Source: Rhizobium sp. Root1334 (GTDB taxonomy: Bacteria; Pseudomonadota; Alphaproteobacteria; Rhizobiales; Rhizobiaceae). Taken from it: a DNA stretch of 64,000 bases. A program made the translations under genes and the position numbers. The notes beneath the pieces were generated by a model, which did no database searches, was not told where the DNA came from, and worked only from the letters and a program-made list of their open reading frames with translations. This document shows, one piece after another, positions 16,467 to 26,563 of the stretch. Where the stretch lies: the NCBI RefSeq assembly GCF_001426665.1, contig NZ_LMEY01000008.1, positions 1 to 64,000 of the forward strand. Direction: 5' to 3'. Within the stretch, counting starts at the first letter, position 1, and each line of letters opens with the position of its first letter.

Positions 16467-19343
16467 TTATGCAGCATTGTCCAGAAGCGATCGCGCCCGC
16501 TTTAGATCAGCGGTCCAGAACCCTTCCTCAAATCGGTCATACGCCAGGGATAATGCTTCTTCGGCTTGCCAGTCGCCGCCAGTTTGCCGTGCCAGTTCCA
16601 CCAGTTGCGTGGCGGAACGCAGCTCCCACGTGAGCGAACCGTGGCGCCTCGCCAGCTCGATGGAGCTGACATAGCAGTCTGCGGCCGCCTGCGCCGAGCC
16701 TTCCCGTCCTCCGGCACGAATGAAATTCCCCTTCATCATCAGCATTTCCGGCAGTCCCCAATCCTGCCCGCTGTTGGCATATAGCGATATCGCCTCGTCG
16801 ATGCACGCCAGAGCGCCATCGACATCGCCGCGGAGCGACAGAACGTGGCCGTAATTGCCAAGGAATGGCGGGTAGCGCATGCCGAGGCCGCCATTGCGGA
16901 CGTCTGCCAGAGCACGGCCATAAGACGCCAGCTCGACAGGTTTCCCCATGTCGATATGCAATTTTACGCGCATGCAGGCTGCGACTGCGCTCCACAGCAC
17001 AAGGCCGTGCTCGGCAGCATAGTCATCTGCGAAATCGAGCTGCCGCTTGGTCTCCTCGAAGTTGCCGACATAGACTTCGATGCAGACGGATGTAAGCAGG
17101 ATTGCTGCGCAGCGCGGCATCGCGAAATTCGATGCCTCCGCCTCGTCGAGCTGGCGGCGGGCCATCGCGAGTGCCTGATCGGGGAAGCCCTGCAGCCAGA
17201 GCACCATTGCAAGCGATCCGCGTGCTTCCAGTCGCTGGTCGAATTCGAACCGCGACATATTGAAGTGCTCGCTCGGGAGAGGGCTTGCGTCGAGATAGCT
17301 TTCCAGGTGCTGGCGTGCGGAAGACAAATCGCCAAGGTAATGAAGCGCGCTGCCAGTTTGCCCGTCGGCGCTGCTGACACGTGGCACGGCATTTGCCGAG
17401 GTAAGTTCTCGGACCCTGGCGGCAGTGGCAAGGGAGGCGCGAGAGTCTCCCGCCCACAGGTCATATTGTGACAGGCCCCTCAGGCATTCGATCTGGAGAT
17501 CGGAGTCTCCCATGGTCTCGGCGATTTCCAGGGCTTTGGTGAGAATAAGCTTCACTTCCGGCATAGGACCGCGGGTGAACAGCTTCGTCGCCCCTTGGGC
17601 CAGCAGCAGGATCAGGTCGTCGCGCTCTGACCTGAAGGAAGAGAAGTCGTCGGCGAGCGCCCGCTCGACGGCAATCCTGCATTCCTCCAGCAGGGACAAT
17701 CTTTCCCAATATGGAATCGCGGCCACGGTCAGTTTCACGCCGAGCGACGGATCACCACGTCCGGAGAACAAGAAGGCCTGGGCGCTTCTGATGTCATCGA
17801 TCCGCGTGCGATAGCGTTCGAGCCAGTCATTGCTTGACAACGAGGCGCCGTCTGCCTTTGCCAATTCGGCGAACTGAAGGGCATATTCTGCGTGAAGTCG
17901 GCGTATGCGCTCGAATTCCCCGCTGGCAGCCAGTTTCGCGTAGGCATAGGCGCGGGTCGTGTCGAGCATCCGGTAATTGACGTCGACATCAAGAGCCTCG
18001 ACATTGACAAGCGATTTCGACACCAGATTGCCCAGATCGTCGACGACCTGGCCCCCGTCGATCGTGTCGTCGGCAGCAACCGCGCAGGCCGCGACAAGGC
18101 TGAACGTGCCGGCAAAAATCGACAGCCGGCATAGAATGGTTCGTTCGCCCTCCGTCAGCAATTCATAGCTCCAGTCCAACGCCGCAGCCAGAGTGCGGTG
18201 CCGCTCGGGGCCTGCACGATGGCCTTGGAGCAACCTGAAACGATCATCGAGCCGGTCGAGCAGTTCAGGGATCGCGAAAGCATCGATTCGGGTCGCGGCG
18301 AGTTCGATCGCCAGCGCGACGCCATCGAGCCGGCGGCATATCTCCCCGATCGTGGGTGCATCCGCGTCACGCAATGTGAAGGATGCGTTGCGGTCCGAGG
18401 CGCGATCGACGAACAATTGCACTGAAGGGAAGGCAAGGGCATCCTCGGCGGTCATTATCGGCGATGCCGGCGGCACGCCCAGCCCCGAAAGCCGGCGCAC
18501 ACGTTCGCCCTTGATGCAGAGAGGCTCCCTTGATGTCGTCAGTATTTTCACGTTTCTGGCGCTGGCCAGAATGCGCTGCACACAGGAGGCGACCGAATCG
18601 ATCAGTTGCTCGCAATTGTCCATAACCAGCAGCATTTCGCGATCCTGAAGAAAGGTGCAAAGCGCTGCAATCATGTTGGCGGTATGTGACGTTAGCCCGA
18701 TAGCGATCGCAATTGCGTCCGGTACGAGCGACGGATCGGTCAGCGACGAAAGATCGACCAACCAGACGCCATGTTCAAAACGCCCGATTGCCCGTTCCGC
18801 TATGGCGAGTGAGACGGTTGTCTTGCCCACGCCGCCCATGCCGACGATGGAAACGAGACGCGAAGTTTCCAGTTCACGTAAGATCGAGCTGATGGACTCT
18901 GCCCGTCCGACGATCCGCGTAGTGCCGATCGGCAGATTGTGGCCGCGCTCGACAGGTGCCTTGTGCTTTACCGGTGGTGTATTCGAGCCGTTGGAGGAAA
19001 CTGGGGCGATGAACCGATAGCCGCGTCCCACCACGGTCGCGATATAGTTTGGCGGGTTTGCGTTTTCGCCAAGGGCGCGTCTGATGACGGCCATATTGAC
19101 CTTGAGATTGGCCTCATCGACGGAAATGCCCGGCCACACGCGCGACAGCAGTTCGCGTTTTCCCACGACTTCGCCGGGGCGCTCGACAAGCACCGTCAAT
19201 AAATCGAGCGCACGTCCCCCGATCCTGACCGGCTCTTCCCCCTCGACCAGCAACTGTCGTTCGGGAAAAAGCATGAACGGTCCAAAGGAATACGAGCGCT
19301 GCATCTGTTGCGCCGGGTGCGAAGTCAAACCATTCCCTCTCAA
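16467..19343 (-). CDS. STAND ATPase regulator with winged helix and TPR-like repeats (copy 2)
   Basis: Up to 958 residues, same architecture as its downstream neighbour: winged helix (YSFGPFMLFPERQLLVEGE, KVNMAVIRRAL), Walker A GMGGVGKTT (168-176 from the first start), Walker B LLVMDNCEQL, and the EICRRLDGVALAIELAATR motif, then a long helical-repeat C-terminus ending YDRFEEGFWTADLKRA. The start is unclear: the frame opens with TTG at 19343 (GAGG upstream), a second TTG at 19328 has GAGGG before it, and the first ATG is 19304. The ligand is unknown. It is upstream of copy 1 and downstream of an alpha/beta hydrolase on the same strand. Confidence 0.9.
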   Translation of the reverse strand: MRGNGLTSHPAQQMQRSYSFGPFMLFPERQLLVEGEEPVRIGGRALDLLTVLVERPGEVVGKRELLSRVWPGISVDEANLKVNMAVIRRALGENANPPNYIATVVGRGYRFIAPVSSNGSNTPPVKHKAPVERGHNLPIGTTRIVGRAESISSILRELETSRLVSIVGMGGVGKTTVSLAIAERAIGRFEHGVWLVDLSSLTDPSLVPDAIAIAIGLTSHTANMIAALCTFLQDREMLLVMDNCEQLIDSVASCVQRILASARNVKILTTSREPLCIKGERVRRLSGLGVPPASPIMTAEDALAFPSVQLFVDRASDRNASFTLRDADAPTIGEICRRLDGVALAIELAATRIDAFAIPELLDRLDDRFRLLQGHRAGPERHRTLAAALDWSYELLTEGERTILCRLSIFAGTFSLVAACAVAADDTIDGGQVVDDLGNLVSKSLVNVEALDVDVNYRMLDTTRAYAYAKLAASGEFERIRRLHAEYALQFAELAKADGASLSSNDWLERYRTRIDDIRSAQAFLFSGRGDPSLGVKLTVAAIPYWERLSLLEECRIAVERALADDFSSFRSERDDLILLLAQGATKLFTRGPMPEVKLILTKALEIAETMGDSDLQIECLRGLSQYDLWAGDSRASLATAARVRELTSANAVPRVSSADGQTGSALHYLGDLSSARQHLESYLDASPLPSEHFNMSRFEFDQRLEARGSLAMVLWLQGFPDQALAMARRQLDEAEASNFAMPRCAAILLTSVCIEVYVGNFEETKRQLDFADDYAAEHGLVLWSAVAACMRVKLHIDMGKPVELASYGRALADVRNGGLGMRYPPFLGNYGHVLSLRGDVDGALACIDEAISLYANSGQDWGLPEMLMMKGNFIRAGGREGSAQAAADCYVSSIELARRHGSLTWELRSATQLVELARQTGGDWQAEEALSLAYDRFEEGFWTADLKRARSLLDNAA

Positions 19344-19488
19344 CTAAAAGTGCCTCGATTGAGAGGTCCACGATATCGGAGGTAGGTTCTAGTAAAAAGT
19401 GGTAAAATCCGGCGCGTTCCTACACAACTGAGATAAAGTCCTCGAAGCTCTATCCAGACGCGCCGGCGATACGTCAATGCAAGTGGCT

Positions 19489-19520
19489 CAGGCAATCCGA
19501 TGTTTGAGTGGGATTGCCTG
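19489..19520. repeat. Perfect 10-base inverted repeat (stem-loop)
   Basis: CAGGCAATCC at 19489-19498 pairs exactly with GGATTGCCTG at 19511-19520 around a 12-base loop. It lies between the stop of the alpha/beta hydrolase (19560) and the start of STAND copy 2, so it is placed to end or attenuate the hydrolase transcript. There is no T-run after it on the minus strand. Confidence 0.6.
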
Positions 19521-19559
19521 GAACCATTATCGTGGATTGATTCGGATTAAGGTAGTGAC

Positions 19560-20537
19560 CTAGTTGGTTGCAACCTTGCGATCAAGGAAGTCGCGAATGA
19601 GCGGCGCCATCTCGTCGAGTTTGTCCTCGAGCGCAAAGTGTCCGGAGTCAAGGATGTGCATCTCGGCATCTGGCAGATCACGCAGGTAGGGAGGGGCACC
19701 GGCCTCGGGGAAGATTTTGTCGTTCTTGCCCCAGACGATCAGTGTCGGTGGCTGATGACTTCGGAATAAGGCCTGGAATTGCGGGTAGAGAGGCACGTTG
19801 GAGCCATAGTCTCCGAGCATGTCCAGCTGGATATCGCGGTTGCCAGGACGATCGAGCAACGCCTGGTCCTGGACCCAGTTGTCGGGGCTGATGCGTCCGA
19901 CGTCGCCCATGCCATCCGTGTACTGGAACTTAGTGATGTCGAGCGTAACCAAAACGTTCAGTGGATCGCGGTTCTTCTGTGAGCGGTCGGCCCAATAGAC
20001 CTTGATCGGATCCCAGAACGGCGACTGTAGGCCTTCTTCGTAGGCGTTGCCGTTCTGCACGATCAGGCCGCTGACGCGTTCGGGGTGTTTCAGCGCCATT
20101 CGGTAGCCAATCGGCGCGCCGTAATCCATGACGTACATCGCGTATCGCTCAGCGCCGAGCTTGGTCACCAGTTTGTCGACGATGTCAGCCTGATTGGCGA
20201 AGGTATACGAAAACTTCTTATGGTCCGGCGCATCGCTTTGCCCATAACCAGGATAGTCGGGTGCAATGACGCGGTACTTATCGGCGAGCAGCGGGATCAG
20301 GTTGCGGAACATGTGAGAGGACGTTGGGAAGCCGTGCAGCAGAAGCACGACCGGGCCATCCTTAGGACCGGCTTCGCGATAGAAAACCTTCACACCATCA
20401 ATGTCGGCAGTGCGATAGTGCACGACGACCTGGGACTGGGTGAACCCCGGCGCTCGGCTTTGCTGGGCTGCCGAGGGGGTAGTGAAACATGAGGTCAGCG
20501 ATGTCGCAACCATCAAGGAAATCAAATGTCGACGCAT
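19560..20537 (-). CDS. Secreted alpha/beta hydrolase, Asp-nucleophile type
   Basis: A 325-residue alpha/beta-hydrolase-fold protein with an N-terminal signal ([14 protein letters not shown]). The signal could be a lipobox around Cys17 or a cleaved peptide near SAAQQ. The oxyanion motif is HGFP (68-71) and the nucleophile elbow is VMDYGAP, with Asp138 in place of Ser; DYPGYGQSD follows the cap-proximal strand and SGHFALED carries the catalytic His. An Asp nucleophile is characteristic of epoxide hydrolases and haloalkane dehalogenases. The start at 20537 has GGAG upstream. A relic of a close relative lies at 28540-28888. It is divergent from STAND copy 3. Confidence 0.88.
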   Translation of the reverse strand: MRRHLISLMVATSLTSCFTTPSAAQQSRAPGFTQSQVVVHYRTADIDGVKVFYREAGPKDGPVVLLLHGFPTSSHMFRNLIPLLADKYRVIAPDYPGYGQSDAPDHKKFSYTFANQADIVDKLVTKLGAERYAMYVMDYGAPIGYRMALKHPERVSGLIVQNGNAYEEGLQSPFWDPIKVYWADRSQKNRDPLNVLVTLDITKFQYTDGMGDVGRISPDNWVQDQALLDRPGNRDIQLDMLGDYGSNVPLYPQFQALFRSHQPPTLIVWGKNDKIFPEAGAPPYLRDLPDAEMHILDSGHFALEDKLDEMAPLIRDFLDRKVATN

Positions 20538-20854
20538 TGTGTTGTCTCCGGATTGGTTTGGTTCAAACGGCAGGAGCCTGTTTGTCAACCAACAGTGCAT
20601 CGGGGAGGGCTGACCGACGAGTTAATCGTGGCCTATTCCCGGGAAATGCACGTTGGTCCGGGTGATGCTGAATTCACGGGAAGCGTTTCGATAAACAGGT
20701 CAACGTACAGGTAAAGGCTCGTCACCTGGGAAGTTCTGACTATTTACGGGTTTTAACCAGCCTGCCGCAGCACCCTTGGTTATGTTCAGACATACAGCAA
20801 GTCAGGCGCAAGACGCTTCGTTCCGGAGCGCAGCCATGGGATGGGTGATACGAG

Positions 20855-22387
20855 ATGGGAGACAAATCTAGGGTCGGGTTCTTCGCGTTCGGACCATTTT
20901 GTCTTTATCCGCTTGCGCGGGTGCTAATGCGTGATGGGCTTGTGGTGCCGATTGGAAGTCGAGCATTCGATATTCTGGTCGCACTTGTCGAGGTCCGGGG
21001 ACAGATCCTCTCACGCCGCGAACTTATGGCTCTCGCCTGGCCCGGGCTCAACGTCGAAGATTCCAATGTGCGGGTGCAGATGGCGCATCTGCGGCGTGAA
21101 CTTCACTGCGGCCAAAACGACGAACGCTATATCGTCAGCGTGGCCGGACGGGGCTACTGCCTTGTCGCCTCGATCGATTGGCATGATGCCGTTGAAAGTC
21201 AGGAATTTGCCCGGACGCCCTTTCGCATTCACGCTCCGCCCGGGCCGACGCTGCGGACGCCTCCCCGGCCGGAGCGGCTGCTTGGCCGCGAGGAGAATCT
21301 CGCCGAACTTACGCAGGCCATAGAGGAGAGGCGTTTTGTGACCATTGTCGGCGCTGGCGGTGTCGGCAAGACCACGCTGGCAATCCTTGCTGCGCATGCA
21401 TTGACAGACTTTCAGCGCATCCGCTTCGTTGATCTCAGTTCGGCCGAAGACAGTGCGACAATCATCGACGAGATCGCCTCGGTCATGTCACTGGAACCAC
21501 AGTTCGACAGTCTCGATACGATCATTGATGATCTTTGCGCCCATCGCACGCTCCTCATTCTCGACAATTGCGAGCACGTACTCGATGACATGGCGGAGGT
21601 GATCAGTTCCTTGCTGAAGCGGGCGCCGAGCGTCCATCTTCTGGCCACAAGTCGCGAAGCATTCCGCCTGCCCGGAGAGGCGATCTATCTCTTGAAGCCG
21701 CTCGGTGTGCCGCCGCAGAAAGGTCGAATGACTGTCCGTCGTGCGCTTGTTTGGCCATCGGTTCGACTCTTCGTGGAGCGCGCGATCGACGGCGGCCACA
21801 GCGAGAAGATCGATGACCGGCAGGCCACCATCATAGCAGGTCTCTGCCGGCGACTGGACGGCAATCCTCTCGCTATCGAACTCGTGGCTAGCCGCATTGG
21901 CTCCTATGGGCTCAGCAGGGTGTCGGAACTGATGGACAATCCGTTGGCCATGTCGTGGCGCGGAAGCCGGTATGCGCCGCTGCGTCACCAGACGGTCCAA
22001 TCGATGCTGGACTGGAGTTTCAGCGGTCTTTCGCACACCGATCAGACGGTTTTGCGACGCCTGTCGATATTCTCCCGCGAATTCTCGCTGGATGCTGCCC
22101 TTGCCGTGGTTACCGGGCATGGCGTGGAAGAAGCTGACGTTATCGGGTCTATTGCAAACCTTGTCGACAAATCACTGCTGGTTTTCCAATCCGGGAGCGG
22201 ACCGGCTCAGTTCAGGCTTTCCGGCATCACCAAGACCTATGCGGCAATCAAGCTTGCAGACGTCGGCGAACAGACCTTCGTTCACCAGCGCCATGTCGCG
22301 TATCAGTTGCATGCCGTCGGTGAGCAATGGTCGGAACAGGACAATGCCCGCGAGGTCGAGCGCGCACAGGCAGTTTCCGCATTCTGA
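20855..22387 (+). CDS. Short STAND ATPase regulator lacking the helical repeats (copy 3)
   Basis: A 510-residue protein with the winged helix (FFAFGPFCLYPLARVLM, SRAFDILVALVEVRGQILS) and the STAND ATPase: Walker A GAGGVGKTT at 166-174, Walker B TLLILDNCEHVLDD, and GLCRRLDGNPLAIELVASR. It ends shortly after the winged-helix domain that follows the ATPase (KTYAAIKLADVGEQ), about 400-450 residues shorter than copies 1 and 2, so the repeat sensor is absent. It is either a natural short form or truncated by the sequence now leading into the GNAT gene 9 bases downstream. The only plus-strand STAND gene in the window, divergent from the hydrolase at 19560. Confidence 0.88.
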   Translation: MGDKSRVGFFAFGPFCLYPLARVLMRDGLVVPIGSRAFDILVALVEVRGQILSRRELMALAWPGLNVEDSNVRVQMAHLRRELHCGQNDERYIVSVAGRGYCLVASIDWHDAVESQEFARTPFRIHAPPGPTLRTPPRPERLLGREENLAELTQAIEERRFVTIVGAGGVGKTTLAILAAHALTDFQRIRFVDLSSAEDSATIIDEIASVMSLEPQFDSLDTIIDDLCAHRTLLILDNCEHVLDDMAEVISSLLKRAPSVHLLATSREAFRLPGEAIYLLKPLGVPPQKGRMTVRRALVWPSVRLFVERAIDGGHSEKIDDRQATIIAGLCRRLDGNPLAIELVASRIGSYGLSRVSELMDNPLAMSWRGSRYAPLRHQTVQSMLDWSFSGLSHTDQTVLRRLSIFSREFSLDAALAVVTGHGVEEADVIGSIANLVDKSLLVFQSGSGPAQFRLSGITKTYAAIKLADVGEQTFVHQRHVAYQLHAVGEQWSEQDNAREVERAQAVSAF

Positions 22388-22396
22388 TCGTCGTCG

Positions 22397-23218
22397 ATGT
22401 CAAAAAAAAATCCAACAATGACCAGCCATAATGTCCCTCTCGAAGAACGCGTTGAGATAAAGGCCTTTCTCGATCTGTTCCGGTCGGCGCCACGCTCGCT
22501 GATCACCGATGCCGCACTCGCCTATCTATCGATCGAGGACGGCTGCGCGGTGTCACTACCCTTCGCCCCGCCAATAGGCCTCAACCGGATTCTCGGTCTT
22601 CGCGACGTCGCAAGCCTTGAGAGAGCCGTTCGCTGGTTTGATGGGCGCGGAGGTGCGCCCCGGCTGCAAATCGACGACAATACCGCATCCGCGGATGTGC
22701 TCAGGTGGATTGCCGATCGGGGGATGACAAGGAGCGGTCCCTCTTGGGTGAAACTCACATGCCCGGCGCTGGCGTCTCCAATGCCATGGAATGATGCAAT
22801 TGAGGTCCGGGCTGCGGAGGCCGGTGAAGCGAGCTTGTTTGCCGAACTGATGTGCGATGGATTTGGTTTTCCCAGGTCGCTCGCCCCTTTCTGGGCTGGC
22901 ATCGTCTGCAAGCCTGATTGGACCTGCCTCATCGCGTATTTAGACAACTTACCTGCCGGAACGGGCATCATGTATGCAGCTGACGGCTATGCCTGGTTTG
23001 GAGGCGGTACAACTATTCCGACCTTTCGAAACAGGGGCGTGCAGACCGCTTTGATACGCGCCCGGATGAACCTCGGGACCAAGCAGGGCGTTAAGGTTTT
23101 CGCGGTCGAGACTGCCGAGCCTGAGCCCGGGAAATATAGCGTCTCATTCGAGAATGTCGTCAAGGCAGGATTTAGACAGGTCTATGTGCGCCATAACTAT
23201 CTCATCAAACCGCACTGA
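22397..23218 (+). CDS. GNAT-family N-acetyltransferase
   Basis: A 273-residue protein whose second half has the GNAT acetyl-CoA fold: TCLIAYLDNLPAGTGIMY, then the pyrophosphate-binding turn TIPTFRNRGVQTALIRARM, and a C-terminal AGFRQVYVRHNYLI. The N-terminal half is an extra domain seen in two-domain GNAT proteins. The substrate is unknown. It follows STAND copy 3 by 9 bases and is likely co-transcribed. A run of nine A (22399-22407) falls at codons 2-5, and an alternative in-frame ATG at 22418 lies after it. Neither start has a strong ribosome site. Confidence 0.85.
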   Translation: MSKKNPTMTSHNVPLEERVEIKAFLDLFRSAPRSLITDAALAYLSIEDGCAVSLPFAPPIGLNRILGLRDVASLERAVRWFDGRGGAPRLQIDDNTASADVLRWIADRGMTRSGPSWVKLTCPALASPMPWNDAIEVRAAEAGEASLFAELMCDGFGFPRSLAPFWAGIVCKPDWTCLIAYLDNLPAGTGIMYAADGYAWFGGGTTIPTFRNRGVQTALIRARMNLGTKQGVKVFAVETAEPEPGKYSVSFENVVKAGFRQVYVRHNYLIKPH

Positions 23219-23892
23219 ATTGCCAGCTCGAACCTGGACCGGGCCGAGAACCGCCGGTAAAAGTTCAATCAACGCATGTTGATGATGGTCGCCCCGTCCG
23301 TCGCTTATTTGCGGCCAGTGGCAATGCGGATCTGTATTCCGCGGGCGCAAAGCTTTCTTGTCAATGTCGGGCCGGATGCCAGTTGTTCTGCAGCGCCGGG
23401 ATCCTGGCTTTTGTGGTTTTTGCGCGGATCGACGCTCTTGGTCTCGATCTCGCTGACCAAAAGGACCCTGAACGCTGACTGCACATCGTGCCAGCTCACA
23501 GCGTCACCAAACCCTGCAGCGAACGAGATCAGGCCTGTAACGGCAGTTGGGCGATGGAAAGCAGCTTACGTTTCCTGTATTCCATCCGCAGTTTTGCGGA
23601 AAAAGAGCGCGCCGGATGGGGACGGACGTCGGGGAAGAGGCGGAGGTCATCCGGCCTGTCACGGCGCGCTCAGGTGGTCTCCTTGGGTGGAACCCTAGCA
23701 TGGGTTGAATTTTCTCATGCGCGTCACAATTGGGCAAGTAAAATTCCATTAAACGAAGTGAATTTCTTGCCGAATGGATGTATTAGTTCGGATCTATTCA
23801 ATAGCTAAAGCGAATTTCGAGCGAAATGAAACTGTCATTGCCTCAAGCGGTGACGCGAATCTTATGCCTGACAACGAGTGATGTGTCGCACT
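23219..23892. other. Intergenic region, no gene recognised
   Basis: This is 674 bases between the GNAT stop and the stop of STAND copy 4 (convergent). Short frames exist on both strands, but none has a recognisable domain or ribosome site. The right part (about 23700-23870) is AT-rich. Given the decay seen elsewhere in the window, it may hold remnants too eroded to name. Confidence 0.5.
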
Positions 23893-26442
23893 TTAAATCT
23901 TGTTCCGCAGTGCGTGGAGAATTTGCGAGGCGTTAACGAGGTCGCGCGTCTCAAGACCTTCTGTGAAGCGGTCATAGACGGGCTGCAGCATAAGCCTTGC
24001 TTCCTCGTCACGCGATTGTGCCTGCCAGAGCCTTGCAAGATCGTTGGACGTTCGCAGTCCCCACGACAACGCACCGATCTCATCGGCAATCGCCTTCGAC
24101 TCTATGAGAATTGTCTCTGCTGTGTCGTACCTGCCATGAGCCTGAGCGACGGATGCCTGGATTCTTAGTAGTTCGGGCGCACACCATTGTTCATTCTGCG
24201 TCGACATGAGATCGAGTGCCTCGCGCACTTTCACCTCGGCCTCGTCAATACGGCCATGCCGGGCCAGCGCTTCCGCCAACACACCTAGGAAGTAGGGCAG
24301 TCGTGCCCTATGCCCAATTGCCCAGAATTGCCCTATCGCCTGTTCGAGAATTTCGATTCCCTTGAGCCCGGCGTCTTGCCGCATGCTCGCCAGGGCGCCG
24401 CGGCAAAAGGTGGCGATCGGTCGCCAGGTCTCAATTCCGTGGTGCTCGACCACTTCCTCGAGCATCGCGGTATATCGACCGCAGGCTTCGTCATCGCCGA
24501 TCCATAGAAACACAGGACAAACCCATGCCAGCGCAATACTCAAGGAAAGCTCGTGCTCGGCTTCGCGGCCATATTTCACCACCGTCAGGGCAGTTCGGGC
24601 CGCAGCGGCAGGCGATCCCGTCAGCCACTGGACCTGCGACAGCACGACCATGACATTGACGCTGTTGCTGTATTGGAAACGCGCGAAACGCTTATCACTG
24701 AAGTCCTTGGAGACATTTTCGTACAGGCGTTCGACCCGCTCTTGAACGGCGTTTAAACGGCCGACGAATATCTCTCCTGCACCCAGATGCGTCTCGCCTT
24801 CAGGAATAGCGGAGGGATCTTTGGTGGCGGCGATGGAGAGGAACGTCTCCAGCGTGCGGATACCTTTGAGGTGCTGCCCGCCGAAAAGTTCATAGGTAGC
24901 GATCAGTCTCAGGCATCGCAGATGAGCATCGGCATCGCCGAGCTGGTGCGAAATTTCCTGGGCGCGCTGCAATGCCTCTCTCGCCTCCGGCACGATGCCG
25001 CGCATGTACAGCAACGCTCCGGCGAGAGCGAGCTGGAGGTTCATTTCCACCCCGGTTCCCGCAAATTCGGACACCGTTAAAGCCTCGATAGCCCGCTCAA
25101 AATGCGTACGGCTCTCGTCCGTCAGCGAGAAATGGTTCCACAGCAGCGTCCCTGCCGCCGTCAGCCGGATCAGCAGTGATTGGCAACCCGGCTCAGCTCC
25201 CGTCCATACAAGTGCCGCGCGGAGGTCGTCGAGGTAGCGCCCATGCGCGGCACCCCATTCGCGTGATTGTTGCTGGCTCCACTCACTGGCCGCCTGCTCC
25301 AGCGCAGCGCAGATATAATTCGCGTGACGCAGATGTACAGACCGGTTTTCGCCGCCCGCCTCTAGCTTGTCCTGACAATAGGCCCGTGTCGACTCCAGAA
25401 GCCGATAGGTCGGATTCTCGCGATCGCCATCGACCGAGAGAAGCGACTTTGACGCAAGATCGTTGAGAATGTCGACCGTTCCGCCGTCTGTGGGTTCTGA
25501 AATAGCCGAAGCATCACCAGCACAGAATATGCCGGCGAATACGGACACGGTTCGCAAAATTTCCGCTTCGGCAGGGGCAAGGAGACTGTAGCTCCAGTCG
25601 AGCGTAGCAGCCATGGTGCGATGGCGTTCAAGTTCGGCGCGCCCGCCCGAGAGCAGCCTGAAGCGGTTGTGAAGCTGCGTTTGCAGGCCTTTCAGGCCGA
25701 ATACATCGACTCGCATTGCCGCCAATTCGATCGCAAGCGCAATACCGTCGAGGCTCCTGCATATTTCCGAAACCACGGCAGCATCGGCATTGCCGAGCGC
25801 AAAGGTCTCAAGCCTATCGGTCGCACGCTCGACGAAGAGCTGAATTGCCGGGTATGACATGGCCTCCTCCGCGGTCAGACCTGCCGATTCCGGTGGCGTC
25901 GCCAGGCCCGGCAGTCTGTGCACCTGCTCGCCTTTAAGACGAAGTGGTGCACGGCTAGTTGTCAGGAAATGGACGCCAGGCGCCTGTTCCATGATCAGCG
26001 TGACGCAGGTAGCGATGGCGTCTGTCATGTGTTCGCAATTGTCGAGCAGCAACAAAAGCTCGCGGTCTCGCAGGAACCGGCACAGTGCGGCCTGGATATT
26101 GGCCGAATGAACGGCAAGTCCGGTTGCCGTCGCGATCACATAGGGTACGAGGGACGGGTCCTGCAGTGGCGCGAAATCGACCAGCCATACACCATCTCGG
26201 AATGATCCCAACGTCTGCTCGGCAATCGCGATCGCCGCCGTTGTCTTGCCGACACCGCCTGCGCCGATAATAGACACCAGCGGCGCTTTTCCGACTTCGT
26301 TTTGAATGAGATCGATAAATTCGCCGCGCCCGACGATGCGTGTCGATGCAAAAGGAAGATTATTTTTCCCTGCCGCCGGTTTGAACGCGATCCCAGAAGG
26401 CTTTCGACCTTTCCAACCCTGTGGGGAGGGGGTATCACCCAT
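23893..26442 (-). CDS. STAND ATPase with TPR-like repeats but no DNA-binding domain (copy 4)
   Basis: 849 residues beginning almost directly with the ATPase: STRIVGRGEFIDLI, Walker A GAGGVGKTT at 60-68, Walker B LLLLLDNCEHMTDA, EICRSLDGIALAIELAAMR, then ~450 residues of helical repeats ending VYDRFTEGLETRDLVNAS. It matches copy 1 along its length but lacks the ~130-residue winged-helix head. A TAG sits directly before the ATG in frame, and the 158 bases upstream show no trace of the head. It could be a soluble partner of the full-length copies, or a decaying gene whose remaining frame is still open. It lies between two alpha/beta hydrolase genes' neighbourhoods. Confidence 0.87.
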   Translation of the reverse strand: MGDTPSPQGWKGRKPSGIAFKPAAGKNNLPFASTRIVGRGEFIDLIQNEVGKAPLVSIIGAGGVGKTTAAIAIAEQTLGSFRDGVWLVDFAPLQDPSLVPYVIATATGLAVHSANIQAALCRFLRDRELLLLLDNCEHMTDAIATCVTLIMEQAPGVHFLTTSRAPLRLKGEQVHRLPGLATPPESAGLTAEEAMSYPAIQLFVERATDRLETFALGNADAAVVSEICRSLDGIALAIELAAMRVDVFGLKGLQTQLHNRFRLLSGGRAELERHRTMAATLDWSYSLLAPAEAEILRTVSVFAGIFCAGDASAISEPTDGGTVDILNDLASKSLLSVDGDRENPTYRLLESTRAYCQDKLEAGGENRSVHLRHANYICAALEQAASEWSQQQSREWGAAHGRYLDDLRAALVWTGAEPGCQSLLIRLTAAGTLLWNHFSLTDESRTHFERAIEALTVSEFAGTGVEMNLQLALAGALLYMRGIVPEAREALQRAQEISHQLGDADAHLRCLRLIATYELFGGQHLKGIRTLETFLSIAATKDPSAIPEGETHLGAGEIFVGRLNAVQERVERLYENVSKDFSDKRFARFQYSNSVNVMVVLSQVQWLTGSPAAAARTALTVVKYGREAEHELSLSIALAWVCPVFLWIGDDEACGRYTAMLEEVVEHHGIETWRPIATFCRGALASMRQDAGLKGIEILEQAIGQFWAIGHRARLPYFLGVLAEALARHGRIDEAEVKVREALDLMSTQNEQWCAPELLRIQASVAQAHGRYDTAETILIESKAIADEIGALSWGLRTSNDLARLWQAQSRDEEARLMLQPVYDRFTEGLETRDLVNASQILHALRNKI

Positions 26443-26563
26443 CTATCGTGCCATTGCTTTGGCGCAATACGATCAGACTAAACACGCTCGTTATCATGGC
26501 GGCCAAAATCCAGTTTTAAAATCTCAACAACTGGCTTCCATGGCTATCGCAGCGCTGCAGAGG

